A stretch of 64,000 nucleotides of DNA. Source: Promerops cafer (lineage: Eukaryota; Chordata; Aves; Passeriformes; Nectariniidae). Under the pieces are notes generated by a model, which searched no databases, was not told where the DNA came from, and saw only the letters and a program-made list of their open reading frames with translations. Position numbers and translations under genes: made by a program. The stretch covers positions 1,190,048-1,254,047 of the forward strand of contig VZSE01008980.1 of NCBI GenBank assembly GCA_013398275.1, given 5' to 3'. Position 1 is the first letter of the stretch, and each line of letters starts with the position of its first letter. This document shows, piece after piece, positions 21,601 to 33,325 of this stretch.

Positions 21601-24287
21601 AAAACAAGTCAGTGTCAGGGAATAGTGGCTACTTGTGGTGATTTATCCTCAGCCAGATAATTTAATTGCCTTTCCTGCTGGGTAACCAGATATGAGGATG
21701 GGGAAGAGTAACCTTGGATATCTTCAGCTTGCAGGTTGTTGGCACTGCGCTGAGCTCCTTTCCCGGCCCTGGGAAGCACGGTCTGGAGGCTGCTGTGAAA
21801 AGGTAGAAGGGAGCAGGAGAAAACCAGACACAGAACAGTTGCTGGTGGTTCTCTGCCAAAACAGAAAACTTAATAAAGTGAGATTTTGCCAGGCATGGAG
21901 GAAAAAAAAAACCCCACACTCAAACCCGAAGTGTTTCATAATCCCTGAGGCTGTGGATGATAGGAGAGGGAATACCTGTGTCAGTGCTGCCAGGCAGGGA
22001 GTGAGGATGGGATTAGCTTTTGAGGTGGCTGTTGCAGTGGGGAGAAACCCCCTCCCTCCTGGGTGGGGAACAAACCCCTGGATGTAATTTGTCATGGATA
22101 AAGTTTGCACGTAAATCACCAGGTGCATAAACAGAGGAGGAAGGAACGCTGGCCAGGAAAGCTGTGCCTGGGAGGGTTCGGGGCTGACCTAGGCTTGGGT
22201 CTCTTGTGGTTTTTGTATTGCGAATAAGAAGGCAAGTATCGTGCTGGGAAGTATAAACAGGGCTCTCAAGCCTTCAGGCTCCACATTAACGTGCTGTCAG
22301 CTGTCTCTGGGAGGAGCTGGTGGAAGCTGGGATGGCGGGGATTATCTTTAAGGGTTCTGGACGTCCGTACTCAGGTGTCAAAGTCAGCAATGTGTGCATA
22401 TTCATCCCTCCTCAGACTTACAAGTGCCTCAGGAGTGATGGAGAATAACAAAGGTGTGCAGTGCCCGTGGCACCTTTCCTCTCTCTGGTGGCTCCTCTGG
22501 GAGCTTTGAACTGCTAAAGGGGTGAGGAGTCACCAGGCGTTGGGACAAAAGCCATTGCCAAGCGGCAAATTGTTCTCAGTGCTGCGAACCCTGGAATGAC
22601 TCTGACAGTTTAATAGGGAGCAGCTTTCTTAAGCCTTCCAGGAGAAAAGGATTCCATTTAACAGGAGCGGCAGCTTTTGGGTGAGGATACGGTTAGGTGG
22701 GATTTGAGCTCGGAGCAGACCCAAGTCATGAAATTACCCGGTAGCACCAGGACTTGCACATTCTCCAGTTTGCTCCTCCTGACTTTGGAGGGCAGATGAG
22801 TTGGGAACTGGGCCCCCACGCCTCACCCTGCCAGCTGGGAGCCTGTGGCAGATGTTGGAAGGGAGGATGTGTATTCCCTCTGTGCCACCGACCCTCTGTT
22901 ACTCACGTGGGAAATTTGGCAATGCAGGAATGCAACACCCAAAGCTGGGATCGGTCACCCTGTTGCAAGGATTTGTAATGTTTGAGGAAAGCACCTTTTC
23001 TGGAATGTGCTGGGTGTTTCAGCTTTGGTGTAACCACTCGAGTGTCCCCACAGGGTTTTAACGATGTGTTGCAGAACAATTTGCAGTGTCCTGTGTGCAG
23101 AAATTCAGAAGTCTGAGCTGGGAGTTGTCATAAACCAGCCTTTGTTGTCGAGAGCCTTGGGGATTTATGAAACTGGAGGATGTGATGATAACATGAGTAG
23201 CTGCAGGACTCTTCCCTCTGAAAGATAGCTTTGGTCTCCAAACCTGCATGGTCCCAGAGGTGGGCGAGGTGTAGGGAGAGGAGCTGCTGAAGTCTGACAC
23301 GTGGGAGGTATGGGTGTGGGAATTGGGATGCTGAACTCCTTCCCAGCACTGGTGTGTGACTTCTGGGTGAGCCCCTGTGAGTCACAGGAACCAGTGATAA
23401 CGATAATCCTTTGCTCCAGTCCTGTCTGGCTGCTTCACCAGACTCCAAACTTTCTGGGAAGGAACATCCTCTATTATTATCATTATTAGCACAATTGTGG
23501 TGCCACAGCCACAAACTTTATCATCTGTTCCTGTGTTTTGCTGAACTGTAGTGAAGCAACCAAAGTTTTGGTAATGTGCAACTCTAACCTGACTCAACAG
23601 GAGCTGAAATTGAGAGCCAGGCTTTTATTGTTTCCATCACAACTGATCCATGGGTCTCCTCAGGTACTTCTGACTGCAAAATGGGATGGGATATGCTGGT
23701 TTGCCTTCAAATCTAGTTGGGGCATGATCGCTGGGGAAGTCAGCTGAGATTTAGATGTTCACACCTCACGTGGGTTCAGGCAGATTCCACTGACCCTAAT
23801 TCCTCAGCTGGACCCAAACTGACCCACAGATGTTCCCAGCTGTTTGGGAAGCCCACGGATGCCCGGTGGTGTTGGAGGCAGGATGGGGCAGGATGTTGCA
23901 GCACCCAAAAGCAGCGTTTCCCTGGAGGGGGCAGATCAGTGAATTTCCCTGCGTGTAGCTGAGAGCAACGAGGAGCTCCCCACGGAGAGGCTGTGCTCTG
24001 CAGGGTGCCAACATCCCCGTGCTCGTTATCAAAAACGTAAGCAAACAACAAATTAAACCCAATTATGTTTGTTTCCCAGGCCTTTGTTTATACAGGGGAT
24101 TAAGCCTGGCTTCAGCTGTTGGGGTTTGGCAGGGGACAGAGCACAGTTCCAGCTGAACCTGGCTCTGCTCTGCGGCCAGGGAGGAATTGCTGCCTAGAGG
24201 AAGAGAAGTGCAAACCAGCAGTTACTGAAGCACTGATGGATTTTTAGGTATGCAAGGGCATCTGGGGTGTCTGCGTGCTGTAGGCTG
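21601..24287. other. No gene recognised; unique sequence
   Basis: Roughly 2.7 kb without CR1 or a clear LTR. A (ATT)n-like patch lies at 23473-23490. Frames are short and unconvincing. Confidence 0.4.
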
Positions 24288-24300
24288 AAAAAAAAAAAAA
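24288..24300 (+). repeat. A13 homopolymer
   Basis: Thirteen consecutive A followed by GTGG and T-rich sequence. It has no flanking duplication that I can see, so it is not clearly a retroposed poly(A) tail. Confidence 0.9.
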
Positions 24301-24370
24301 GTGGTTTTTTCTTTATTTTCCTTGTCCTTAAGAACTCTGCAGGTGTTTGAGGCTGAAGCACCTCAGCATT

Positions 24371-24424
24371 TCACAGAATATTTGGAGTTGGAAGGGACCC
24401 ACAAGGATCATCAAGTCCGGCTCT
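24371..24424 (-). mobile_element. CR1 LINE tail, older subfamily
   Basis: TCACAGAATATTTGGAGTTGG, GAAGGGACCCACAAGGATCA, TCAAGTCC: the reversed terminal 50 bases of the older CR1 type. Nothing of the body remains. Confidence 0.75.
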
Positions 24425-25149
24425 TAAGTGGCATCACTTGGCACTGTCAGCTGAGGAATCTCCTTGGCTGTTTGTTGGTTTGTTGGCAGGGATGGAGCAA
24501 GGTGTCAAGAAAATCAGAGGGGAGATCTGAATGGCCAAGAGGGGACTTGTTGATAATATGGGTGTTTTCTACAGGAAACTTCAAAGCACTGCTTTTAACT
24601 GAAAATGGGAATCCAAGAACTAAATTAGAGGGGTTGTGTCGTATGGAAGGAAATAAATCAAGCCTGAACTTTTTTGGGGGGGATAACTTCCTGATAAATC
24701 CCCCAAACTAAGACTGCCTGTGTCAGCAGCATATGTGAACTCTTTCACTAAAATTGGAAGACCTCCTCCAAGAGGGATCAAAGGGAAGGAGGCTCATCCC
24801 CACTGCCTCTGCAGATCTATTTGCCTCAAATGCACTTGCTAAAAAACACAAAAAGTATCTCGAGGAATGCTGCCTTTAAAAACAAGTTGTTCAACCTGGG
24901 AACTGCATTTTGGAGGCTGGTACTGAAGCAGATGCCAAGTTTCCCTCAGTGCTGTCCATCCAAATGCTGTGTTTAATTTTACAGACTTTCTGGAGCTCCA
25001 GGGAGAAGAGCCATAGGGAGATACTGCAAGAATTTCATCCCAAGCATCCAAATGCCTTATTCCTAAAAGTAGCTGGAATGCTAATGCTAGTTTGTGTGTG
25101 ATTATTATTTATGTTTGATTATGTGTGATTGTTTCAGGAGAAGTAGTGA
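24425..25149. other. No gene recognised; unique sequence
   Basis: Mixed AT-rich sequence with no repeat or exon signal I can support. Confidence 0.4.
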
Positions 25150-25416
25150 TAGGACAGGGACTAACAGGTTCAGACTGAAAGAGGGGAACTTTACCTTAGA
25201 TATAGAGAAGAAATTCTTGGCTGTGAGGGTGGGGAGGCCCTGGCACAGATTTTCCAGAGCTGCCCCTGAATCCCTGGCAGTGTCCAAGGCCAGGTTGGAT
25301 GGGGCTTGGAGCACCCTGGGACAGTGGAAGGTGTCCCTGCCCTTGGCAGGGAGGGAGTGGAATGAGATGAACTTTAAGGTCCCCTCTTACCCAAACCATT
25401 CTGGGATTCTGTGATT
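25150..25416 (+). mobile_element. CR1 LINE 3'-end fragment
   Basis: GGACAGGGACTAACAGGTTC, GAAGAAATTCTTGGCTGTGA, GGGTGGGGAGGCCCTGGCAC, AGTGTCCAAGGCCAGGTTGG, GTGGAAGGTGTCCCTGCCC and a CATTCTGGGATTCTGTGATT tail give the full usual order of a 5'-truncated CR1. Confidence 0.93.
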
Positions 25417-25805
25417 ATTACAGGTAATCAAAAACTCTTAATCTCCCAGTGCTGAAATATCACAGCAACATCATCTTGCTGAATGTTGTCACCAAAGCAT
25501 TTGGAAATGGCTTTTCTAGTCACATATTAGCAGCTGAAGCTCATCTGTTAGTTGCATGTGCTGATGAAAGGCAAACAAAAGAGAATTTCTGTGGTTGGAT
25601 GCACAGGTGGGACCTTGCAACTGAGATGTCCTGTTCTGAGGAGCTCTGTGTTAGCTGGAGGCAGGTTTTGGGGGGTGCCATAAACCCAACCTCTGGCCTG
25701 TGCTTGCTTTTGTTATAGCCAAGCAGATGAACTGTGCAGCAAAATCAATCCTTGTGCTTCCTGAGGAGCTGAGGTGAAGCTGTGACATCCTGGATCCACT
25801 TGGAT
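25417..25805. other. No gene recognised; unique sequence
   Basis: Lies between two same-strand CR1 copies. An open frame from 25449 is not supported by splice sites. Confidence 0.4.
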
Positions 25806-25952
25806 TCTGGATCCCCATCCCTGGAAGTGTCCAAGGCCAGGCTGGACAGGGCTTGGAGCAGCCTGGGACAGTGGAAGGTGTCCCTGCCCATGGCAGGAGG
25901 TGGGACTGGATGAGCTGTAAGATCCCATCCAACCCAAACCACTGTTGATCCT
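25806..25952 (+). mobile_element. CR1 LINE 3'-end fragment
   Basis: CCCATCCCTGGAAGTGTCCA, AGGCCAGGCTGGACAGGG, GGGACAGTGGAAGGTGTCCC, TGGATGAGCTGTAAGATCCC and CATCCAACCCAAACC. The 8-bp tail is degraded (ACTGTTGATCCTGTTCC). Confidence 0.92.
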
Positions 25953-26495
25953 GTTCCATGACTCCAGGTGTACTCCAGCTCTGGGCTTTGCCAAAGGCAT
26001 TGCCTGCTGTTTGCTGCTTCTCCTGCCCCCTCCTCCTTCCAGCCACTGGCTGCAGTTTGTGTTTCCCCTTTTATTGCCTTTGGCTCTGTCACGATGGGCG
26101 GTGCAGTATTTTTGTTCTTCACTTAATAATCTTTTGGCGGCTGTTGGACATCATTTCTCATTGTATTGGTGGAGGATTAGCTGAGATGATGGGAGATATT
26201 TCCTGTCTTAGCCAGCGGGATGGGCTTTGCAGGGCTTGTGCCTTCTTTTCACATGGTGTAATGCTTTGTTTGGGAATGTGCAGAGGCAGCTCGGCGATGG
26301 GAAGAAAGCGCAGCCCCTGAAGCACGATCACTTTTATTTGTGGCAAGAAGCCATGGGACAGGCAAAATCACTGGTATTCCCAGGCTGGGCAGACCTCAGG
26401 GCTGGGGCTTGAGGTCACTGGTGTCTGCTCATGGCTCGGCAGTGTGTTGGGGGGAAAATAGATTCCCTTTATTTATCCCAAGCTTGTGTTTATCA
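25953..26495. other. No gene recognised; unique sequence
   Basis: No repeat recognised; frames on + and - overlap without support. Confidence 0.4.
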
Positions 26496-26648
26496 AATCA
26501 TAAAATCACAGAATAGGTTGGAAAAGACATTAAAGATTAGTTTGTTCCAACTTCCTGCCATGGGCAGGGCAGGGCCACTTTCCACCAGGCCAGGCTGCTC
26601 TAATCCCAATCCAACTTGGCCCTGAACACCTGCAGGGATGAGGAGTCC
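26496..26648 (-). mobile_element. CR1 LINE 3'-end fragment
   Basis: Reversed CR1 end: AATCATAAAATCACAGAATAGG, GGTTGGAAAAGACATTAAAG, GCCACTTTCCACCAGGCCAG, CTGCTCTAATCCCAATCC. More diverged than most others in the window. Confidence 0.85.
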
Positions 26649-28074
26649 ATTTGTTGCAGGTTTTCTTTTGGAAAGGTTGGTGAACTTGGATGCTCCTGGT
26701 ACCATCTGCTTCATACCTGTAGTTGTTGAGGGATGCTGCAGGGATGCTGTCAGGAAGTCTGGGAGAGGCTGTGGCTAATGAAGGAGCAGAGGGAATGTGG
26801 CCATCAGGGTGGGTGCAGAAGTGTGTCTGCAACCATGTCTGCAGGGCAACAGCAAACAAGCATTTCTGCAGAAAACAAAGCAATCCTGGAAAAAGGTTGA
26901 ATTTCTGGGAAAGTGGTTGGGGAAGGGTGGGTCTGGGTCCTGGTGACGGTATGAGGGTGTTATCTGGCATCACTCAGGAACCACAGCCCCTCTCAGGTTA
27001 CTGTTTACTGGCCCAGATGGGATCTCCAGGGGAAGTTTCTCTCGCAAGAGCTCCTCAGCTCTCAGGAGCAAGCCTTGTGCTTGCTCTCTCATCCAGCTGC
27101 AAGGCTTCAGTGACTCTTGAAAACCCCCGAGGCTCTGTCTTCCTTCTGCTGTGTCTTATCAGAACACGGGGTAGTCTCCCTGCCCCAGTCTGGGTCCTGG
27201 GTTTCTGTCTGGCAGCACTTCCGTGGCTCAGCCAGGACAGCTCTTGGCTGCTGAGATCAGATGCCCGGTGGGGCCGGTGTGGCTGGAGAGAGGTTTAATG
27301 TTACGCTAGAGATTGTAAGTGGAGACAATCTTAAAACAGAAAAAAAGGCCTTTCCTGGTTCCAGGGCGATTTAGTTTTCTGTGGTAATGAGGGGTAGGTG
27401 TGTGGGGAGGGCTTGGCCGTGACATGATCCCTCTGCAGTGCTTTGCAAAGACGAGGGCTGCAGGCTCCTGCAGCCTCCCTGCCCATTCCGCGCGTGGGAT
27501 GTGGTACCGAGTGCTGGAAACCCAGAGAGCTCAGGAGTGGAGGGAGGAAGTTAATGGTTCTGGGAGAAGCCGGGGATAAAAACGCCCCACATTCCTTGCT
27601 GTTTGTAGTTTGTGCTGATTTAGTCCCTTGGTATCAACTGCCTGAGATCAGCAGCTCCCGTGAACGTGCCTTGGGTTTTACTGGAATGCACTGCTATGGG
27701 ATTGGCACTTCAGCTATCCCAGGAAAACAGCTTTAATAAAGCCCTAATTTCTCTTTGTGGCAGCTTTGCTTTCTTCCACTTTTATTTTTGTAAGGAGCAA
27801 GTACAGGCTCCGTAACTTTACTCACAGGAGTCGTCTTTGATTTTCAGTAACTGAATGTGGGGAGGAATTTCTAAACCAGTCAGTGAAATCCCTAACACAG
27901 TGATGGGACTCCTAAAGTATACAAAGTGAGAATCTCTTGTCAAACTCTCCTGCTTTGCTGCTCACCTCCATGGCAGCCATGGAAAGGACTGTCCTTTAGT
28001 CTGAGTCCTGAGTGCTTTATCCCTTAACTGCCTGAAACACTAAAAATGGGACTTGCTGCCTTGTTCACAATGAG
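26649..28074. other. No gene recognised; unique sequence
   Basis: Contains an AATAAAGCCC word near 27736 without other LTR features. Immediately upstream of the candidate exon at 28.08 kb there is a branch-point-like CACTAAAA (about 28038) and CTTGCTGCCTTGTTC pyrimidine-rich sequence. Confidence 0.4.
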
Positions 28075-28225
28075 CTGGTGGAAGAGCAGGGCCCAGAAAA
28101 GCAATTTTTGATGTATGATAACCAGCAGAACCTGCCTCTCCTGCACATCTGCCTCAAAGGGGTCTCCACAGAGCCCTCCCAGCCCAACGTGGAGCTGGTG
28201 GGACCTCCCAGCAACCTGAAAGAAG
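28075..28225 (+). CDS. Candidate internal coding exon, gene unknown
   Basis: A 151-base frame that stays open from 28036 through the splice donor. The translation includes FLMYDNQQNLPLLHICLKG and then a proline/serine-rich STEPSQPNVELVGPPSNLKE. The 3' end reads AAAGAAG|GTAAAG, a strong donor. The likely acceptor is CACAATGAG|CTGGTGG, with a branch-like CACTAAAA about 30 bases upstream. This gives phase 0 in, phase 1 out. Codon third positions are about 70% G or C, as in avian coding DNA. I do not recognise the protein. The antisense strand is also open and has a good acceptor-like TTTACCTTCTTTCAG, so strand is not fully certain. No partner exon is identified in the window. Confidence 0.4.
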
Positions 28226-29819
28226 GTAAAGAAACAAGGAGAGGGGGATTCTTCCCAGCAGCCAGAACAGTGAGCAGCTCCCACTGCTTCCCTTAAGACA
28301 AGGTTTGTGTATCAGAGCTGGGTTTTTGGACATCTGGCCTGGGCTAGGTGTTTATAGCTGAGCCAAGGGAGGAATAGGTGGCTGAAGAAGTGATCAAGCT
28401 CCTCGGCCAAAGTCTGGCAGACCACGCTTGACGTGGACGTTGAGCAGCAGAGACATCGTGAAGGCTCTCTCATCTCTCAGAGAGTAATTAATAATTTGTC
28501 TCTGAGAAATATTGCAAAGGAAATAGCTTGGGGAAGGGAACGGGAGCTAAACTGTTCTCCAAAGCTCCTACTGACACGTTTAATCAGTACTGCTCTGTCT
28601 CCCATTGACAGTTTTTCAGAGACTACTGATGGCTCTTCATGCTGGTCCGAAAATCAGCTCTATTAGGAGTTAGAAATACCAGCACTCTTCCAAAGAAGCT
28701 TATTTTTATTATATTCCCAGCCTAATACTGGAAACCAAAGAGCTTTAGAATAGAACTGGCTGCAACTCCAGCATTTCCCTTGAAAGAAAGTAAGTTATGG
28801 GAAAAATCCCTTTTTTGACAGCCTTCCACAAAAAAAATCCTAATTTTCCCACAGGAAACTTGCAAGTCGTGGGTAAGTGGGTTTTTTTCCTCACTTTTTG
28901 CTGTCTCTAAGTTTTTCCAGCTTGAGCTTGATGTTTCCAAGTGTTACTCTTGTTGTGAGCTGGCAGAAGTTGCACAAGGGCAGTGACGGGTGAGGATTTT
29001 CCTCTCTGCCCGGGAGAAGGAGGTGGAAATCCACCATTAAAAAACACAATTTTGAACTACAGTAAACTTCTTACAACGTATTTTTTCCTGAGGTTTTCTA
29101 GGTGGCAACAACTGGCCCCTCAAAGGGTGGGGTGACTCACAGAGGCTGTGTACCTGGGGGAATATTGAAGGTTGGTCTGCTCTGCACTGCAGTGGATGTG
29201 TTTCCTGAGGCTGAGGTTCCTGGGAATGAGTCCTCAGCCACAATGGGAACATGCAGGTGCTCTCCCAGTGATGCAAAGGGAATAGGACAGGTGGATAAGT
29301 CATTAAACATTTATTAATAAACCTTTCTATTAAACAACCTTTTGCTCTATCTACATCTGGCATCAGGCAGTGTCAGAGCACCACGAAAGAGAAGATCGCC
29401 TTGGGAAGACGTTGCCAACCCTGCAGTCACCCTGCTCTGCAGCCTCTCTTGTTTGGGTGAGAAGTTTTAAGCAAATAAAGCTGTTTTCTCATCTCCAAGG
29501 CTTTGGACATGCTCTAGGAGGGGTGACAGAGAACAAAGGTCCCAACAGCAAGAGCATCTCGGCGTTGGGTCTGGCAAACAAACAGATCGAGGATCCCTCG
29601 CATATAGAATGTTAACAATGTTTGAATTTCTGTGGGGTTTTTACTATTATTATTTTAGCTGCCAAGAGTTGCTTGCCAGCTTTCCCTGTTTTGGTTATTT
29701 TTAATCCTTGCTTGTTTGCCTCTCTGTCCCAGCCTTCTCAGGCTTTTATGACTGCAACCCTAACCCCTGGTGCCCTGCAAACACATGCTGCACGACTTCG
29801 CTCACGTGAGGCAGCTTTG
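28226..29819. other. No further exon or repeat recognised
   Basis: If the 28.1 kb exon is real this is intron. AATAAA-like words at 29300-29330 and 29475 occur in AT-rich sequence without an LTR frame. Confidence 0.4.
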
Positions 29820-29995
29820 ATGTCGGAATCGAGTTAAGTATGTGCTTTCGTGTTTATAAGATGGGGTCCTTAGTTTCTTAACCCTTGCCCAAGCAGTTTG
29901 GTTTACTGTAGCTTTCCCAATAAATCCCTGTCTGCTTCATTTCGGAGAACAGCTCCGTGGTTTTCCCCACCTCTGTTGAGAGACACTACAGATGT
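29820..29995 (+). mobile_element. Possible LTR R-U5 part, weak
   Basis: CGTGTTTATAAGATGG (TATA-like) is followed by CCCAATAAATCCCTGTCTGC about 75 bases later and by GAGAGACACTACA, a CA-ended stretch. The spacing fits an LTR, but the upstream TG end and a target-site duplication are not found. Confidence 0.3.
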
Positions 29996-30017
29996 GTGAT
30001 ACTTGGCACGGGGGGTC

Positions 30018-30029
30018 TTTTTTTTTTTT
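30018..30029 (+). repeat. T12 homopolymer
   Basis: T12 followed by C6 and TTTGTTTTTGC: a pyrimidine-rich tract inside otherwise unremarkable sequence. Confidence 0.85.
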
Positions 30030-30857
30030 CCCCCCTTTGTTTTTGCTTATGACTTTGTCTCTGGGCCTCCAGTATCATGTTTTCCCTCCTCTATGGCTCT
30101 GAATAATCAATTTGGAAAGCCAGGAAATAAATCAAAGGTTCAGATAGTAATGTAGAAAGAACGAAGGGAAAAGCAGACATATGGATTTCATCACCAATGG
30201 AGAATAACATGTATAATAATAACAACAGAGTGTAAATGAGTGTATGTACTCACAGGAGGCTTTTCCAAAATGATTGTTTTTGTACATGATTATGGGGAAG
30301 TTATTTTGTGGTTGGAGTTCTTTGGAACGATTGTATCCCAGCACTGCCTGAACTCTTTCCCAGCCCTATTTTTTCCAGCAGTGGGGCAGCAGTAAAGCTT
30401 TGGTGTGACCAGCTGCACCTTGGGAAGGGTTCAGCAATTCTGGGGACTTCCCTGGAGAAGACTCGCTCGCGTGCTCAGCAGTGATGGTTTCCATCCCCAC
30501 GTCCCGTCAGCACCGTGGCCTGGAATCCACTGCCTCTCCCCTAAACAAAATTAATCAAGCGTGCAAGTCCTGCCCTGGCCAAGAAAAATGATGGAGAGAA
30601 CATTGTCTGGTGGTGTAAAGCAGCCCCAGCTCTGAGTGTGCTTTGGAAGCACGGGAGCCTGCGCTGGGTCCGTGCGCTGACGGACACGGAGGCTCTTGGG
30701 GCAGGGAGCACAGGGACCCTGCCCTGGGGACCTGCAGGATTCCTCTTGAAAGCAGCACACAACAGTTTTGTTTTCTTTCCCACAGAACAGGATTCTTCTT
30801 TGCTTAGATGTTCTTTGCCTCTGTGATAGAAGGGCAAGGAAAATGCCACGATCTTGG
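30030..30857. other. No gene recognised; unique sequence
   Basis: AT-rich to 30300, GC-richer after. No repeat identified before the next CR1. Confidence 0.4.
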
Positions 30858-31146
30858 ACAAGGGCCTGGAGGGACAGGAGAAGGGGGAATGGTTTCCCAC
30901 TGCCAGAGGGCAGGGATGGATGGGATATTGGGAATAGATTCTTCCCTGTGTGGGTGGGGAGGCTCTGGCACAGGGTGCCCAGAGCAGCTGTGGCTGCCCC
31001 TGGATCCCTGGAAGTGTCCAAGGCCAGGTTGGACAGGGCTTGGAGCACCCTGGGACAGTGGAAGGTGTCCCTGCCCATGGCAGTGAGGTGGAACTGGATG
31101 ATCTTTAAGGTCCCTTCCCACCCAAACCATTCCAGGATTCTGTGAT
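30858..31146 (+). mobile_element. CR1 LINE 3'-end fragment
   Basis: GGAGGGACAGGAGAAGGGGG, TGGTTTCCCACTGCCAGAGG, CTGGCACAGGGTGCCCAGAG, AGTGTCCAAGGCCAGGTTGG, GGATGATCTTTAAGGTCCC and a GATTCTGTGATT end: a well-preserved young CR1. Antisense frames of up to 175 codons across it are repeat-derived. Confidence 0.94.
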
Positions 31147-32324
31147 TAGTCAGAGCTGTCAGCTGGAGCTGCTGTTGCCAATGCTTAGTTTGAAGTCAGT
31201 GATGCTTTAGCTCAAGGGGAGTTGGATTTAAAGTTTCTTCACCCCACCTCCTTCTCAGTCGTCTTCTCTACCACTATCAGTGCACAAATATCTTTCCTTT
31301 CCCTCATTTCTCCAAAATTCTGTATTAGCTGATGTGTTTTACTAGTTGGGTGGTGGGTGTTTAAGCCCAGACAGCTTTTTTTAAGACTCCTGGGATAATC
31401 CCACAGCCCTTACACCACCAGAGGTGGGAAAACAGTCTAAGCCAAGGGTGAGTTGTTCCTCATGCTCCTCATCTGCAGATGGAAAATTAAGATCCAACCC
31501 CTGCTGAGGTTTGCTTACCATGCTGGTTACTAATCTCTTCTAGAGGGATTTTGGTTAAATGTTTTTCAGCCCTTGGAAATTCCTGTAGGAAACTGAGGTT
31601 TTTCTACTGAAAAGTGTTAGGGGAGGAATATGAACACGGATCTTGATGATTGTTAGGTCAGGCGTTCTGATTTACAGTCAGAAGCTGATGGAGAATCCTT
31701 AAAAATGGTATTTCTGAGTTCTTGCTGCTGTGATGTGGATGTGAAGGAAGTCAGGATACTGCAAAAGCTGATCAGATCAGGCAATGAGTTCTCCTGAGCT
31801 CATTTCACAACCCTGGGCTTCCTTCGAGTACAAATCCAGCACCTTTCACCAGCAATGAAAATCACACGTTTTTCTACTTTAGTCAAGTTTTGAAAACAAA
31901 ACAAAACAAAAAAGCACAAAATAAACTCTTCCTGGCAGAATGCACCAGTTGTCCTGTAACTGGATTTCATTGTGAAACAGCTTTTCCTAATCAGAGCTCT
32001 GCCCTGTGTGCCATTTCTGGCTGGAATGGACTGCAAATGGATGCCAGTGCCTGATCTGGGCTGGGCTCTGGATAGCCCCAGAGCTCAGGGGTTGTGTGGC
32101 CACCCTCGGTGGCAAGTGGAGGGGTACAAAGTTGGGAAGACAAACACGTGACAAAGCATAGGTCAGAAGAGTCTCTGAGTTCCAAGTAGAGTCATTTTCA
32201 GCCTGACAAACTGCCTGGTCCTGGCTCTGACTTGCTTTTCAGTGATCTCCCCCCTGGATCTGGAAGGCAGGACTGTGCTTGGAGCCTTCAGCCCAGGTTT
32301 GGGGGCCACCAGGGGTGTTTTCTC
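31147..32324. other. No gene recognised; unique sequence
   Basis: A/T-rich with an AAACAAAACAAAACAAAAAA-like patch near 31895-31915. No element assigned. Confidence 0.4.
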
Positions 32325-32767
32325 TGTTGCCTTTTTCCCAACCTGGGAAGGAAACTCGAGATCATTTTAATAAGGATAATTTAGTAACATAAAAGTGGAT
32401 CTTTATTTGAAGGCCTTCAGGGGCAGTTATGGAAAGATGCCCACAAAAGCCCACCCCCACAGGGTGAGGACATTCTTAAAGGTTTTAGGAAATCAGCATA
32501 ATGGGTAAAAAGCACCAATTAGGAAGACAAGTGATGCAATTCCCCCCAGGTCAGGCTTCTTCTCTGGAGTCCCCACTTCAGCATCAGTTGTACTCTGTCC
32601 ATTAAATGTATCTCCAAGAGTCGTTCTCAACCTTGGTACCCTGGAAGAACCCAGACAGCACCGGGGCCTTGGACCCCCTGGGGCTTGGAGCTCAGGAATT
32701 TGTTTTGTCTTTCTGCCTAGGGAGAGGCCATGGGAAATTACTGGGAAAACGAGCCACTAACACAACA
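32325..32767 (-). mobile_element. LTR D (ERV, probably class II), approximate ends
   Basis: On the minus strand: CTTCAAATAAAGATCCACTT (polyadenylation signal at plus 32402-32407), a TTACTAAATTATCC patch, ATGATCTCGAGTTTCC and a GGTTGGGAAAAAGGCAACA end, a run I recognise from songbird LTRs. The outer limits are placed at TGTTGCC and ACAACA, giving TGTTG...CAACA ends, but the flanking 6-mers do not match, so the boundaries are provisional. Confidence 0.55.
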
Positions 32768-33177
32768 GGTTACAGAGCTGCAAATACGTGTGTGAAGAAT
32801 ACAGAGAACAGAGGAAAGAAAAAAAAGGCAAAACCCAAAGCAGCATCACTCTCACCCCAGGAGGTCAGGTGCTGCTGGTTAAAAGCTGTTACAGAACGCT
32901 GCAGTGCTGGTGCTCCAGTCAGACTCGAAGGCTCCTTTTCAGCAGAGCTGGGGACGTTCTTGCTGCTGAACTGGGCTTGTTTTGTCAGGTTTTGCAAGTC
33001 CAAAGTATTTTGCTGAAGCAAAACTTCTTTCTCAAGACTTTTTCCAGGATGTTGTAGTTCCTGGCACTATAAGATAAAACCGTCTGAGGAGTGGAACAGA
33101 CGCTTTGGATGCATTTTAGTGATGACTAAACTCGAATGACTCAGTTCAACTCGAGCAGAGGGTCTCTCACAGAGCTG
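32768..33177. other. No gene recognised; unique sequence
   Basis: Begins purine-rich (GAAAGAAAAAAAAGGC near 32815). An open frame across it has no splice support. Confidence 0.35.
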
Positions 33178-33325
33178 TAGAATCATGAAACTGTTTGGCT
33201 TGGAAAAGGCCTTAAAGATCATCCTGTTCCTCCCCCTGCCGTGGGCAGGGACACTCTCCACTATCCCAGGTTGCTCCAAACTCTGTCCAGCCTGGCCTTG
33301 GACACCTCCAGGGATGGGAATCTCA
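33178..33325 (-). mobile_element. CR1 LINE 3'-end fragment
   Basis: Reversed CR1: AATCATGAAACTGTTTGGC, TTGGAAAAGGCCTTAAAGAT, GACACTCTCCACTATCCCAGG, CTGTCCAGCCTGGCCTTGG. Moderately diverged. Confidence 0.88.

Noticed and set aside
24288..24300. Poly(A) tail of a processed pseudogene
   Set aside because: No gene-like body upstream and no flanking direct repeats visible.
27700..27790. Possible LTR end around AATAAAGCCC
   Set aside because: A lone polyadenylation-like word without TATA, TG/CA ends or second copy.
28024..28284. Antisense reading of the candidate exon
   Set aside because: Open and with a good acceptor-like TTTCAG, but codon composition and the donor favour the + reading. Kept as an alternative in the exon entry.
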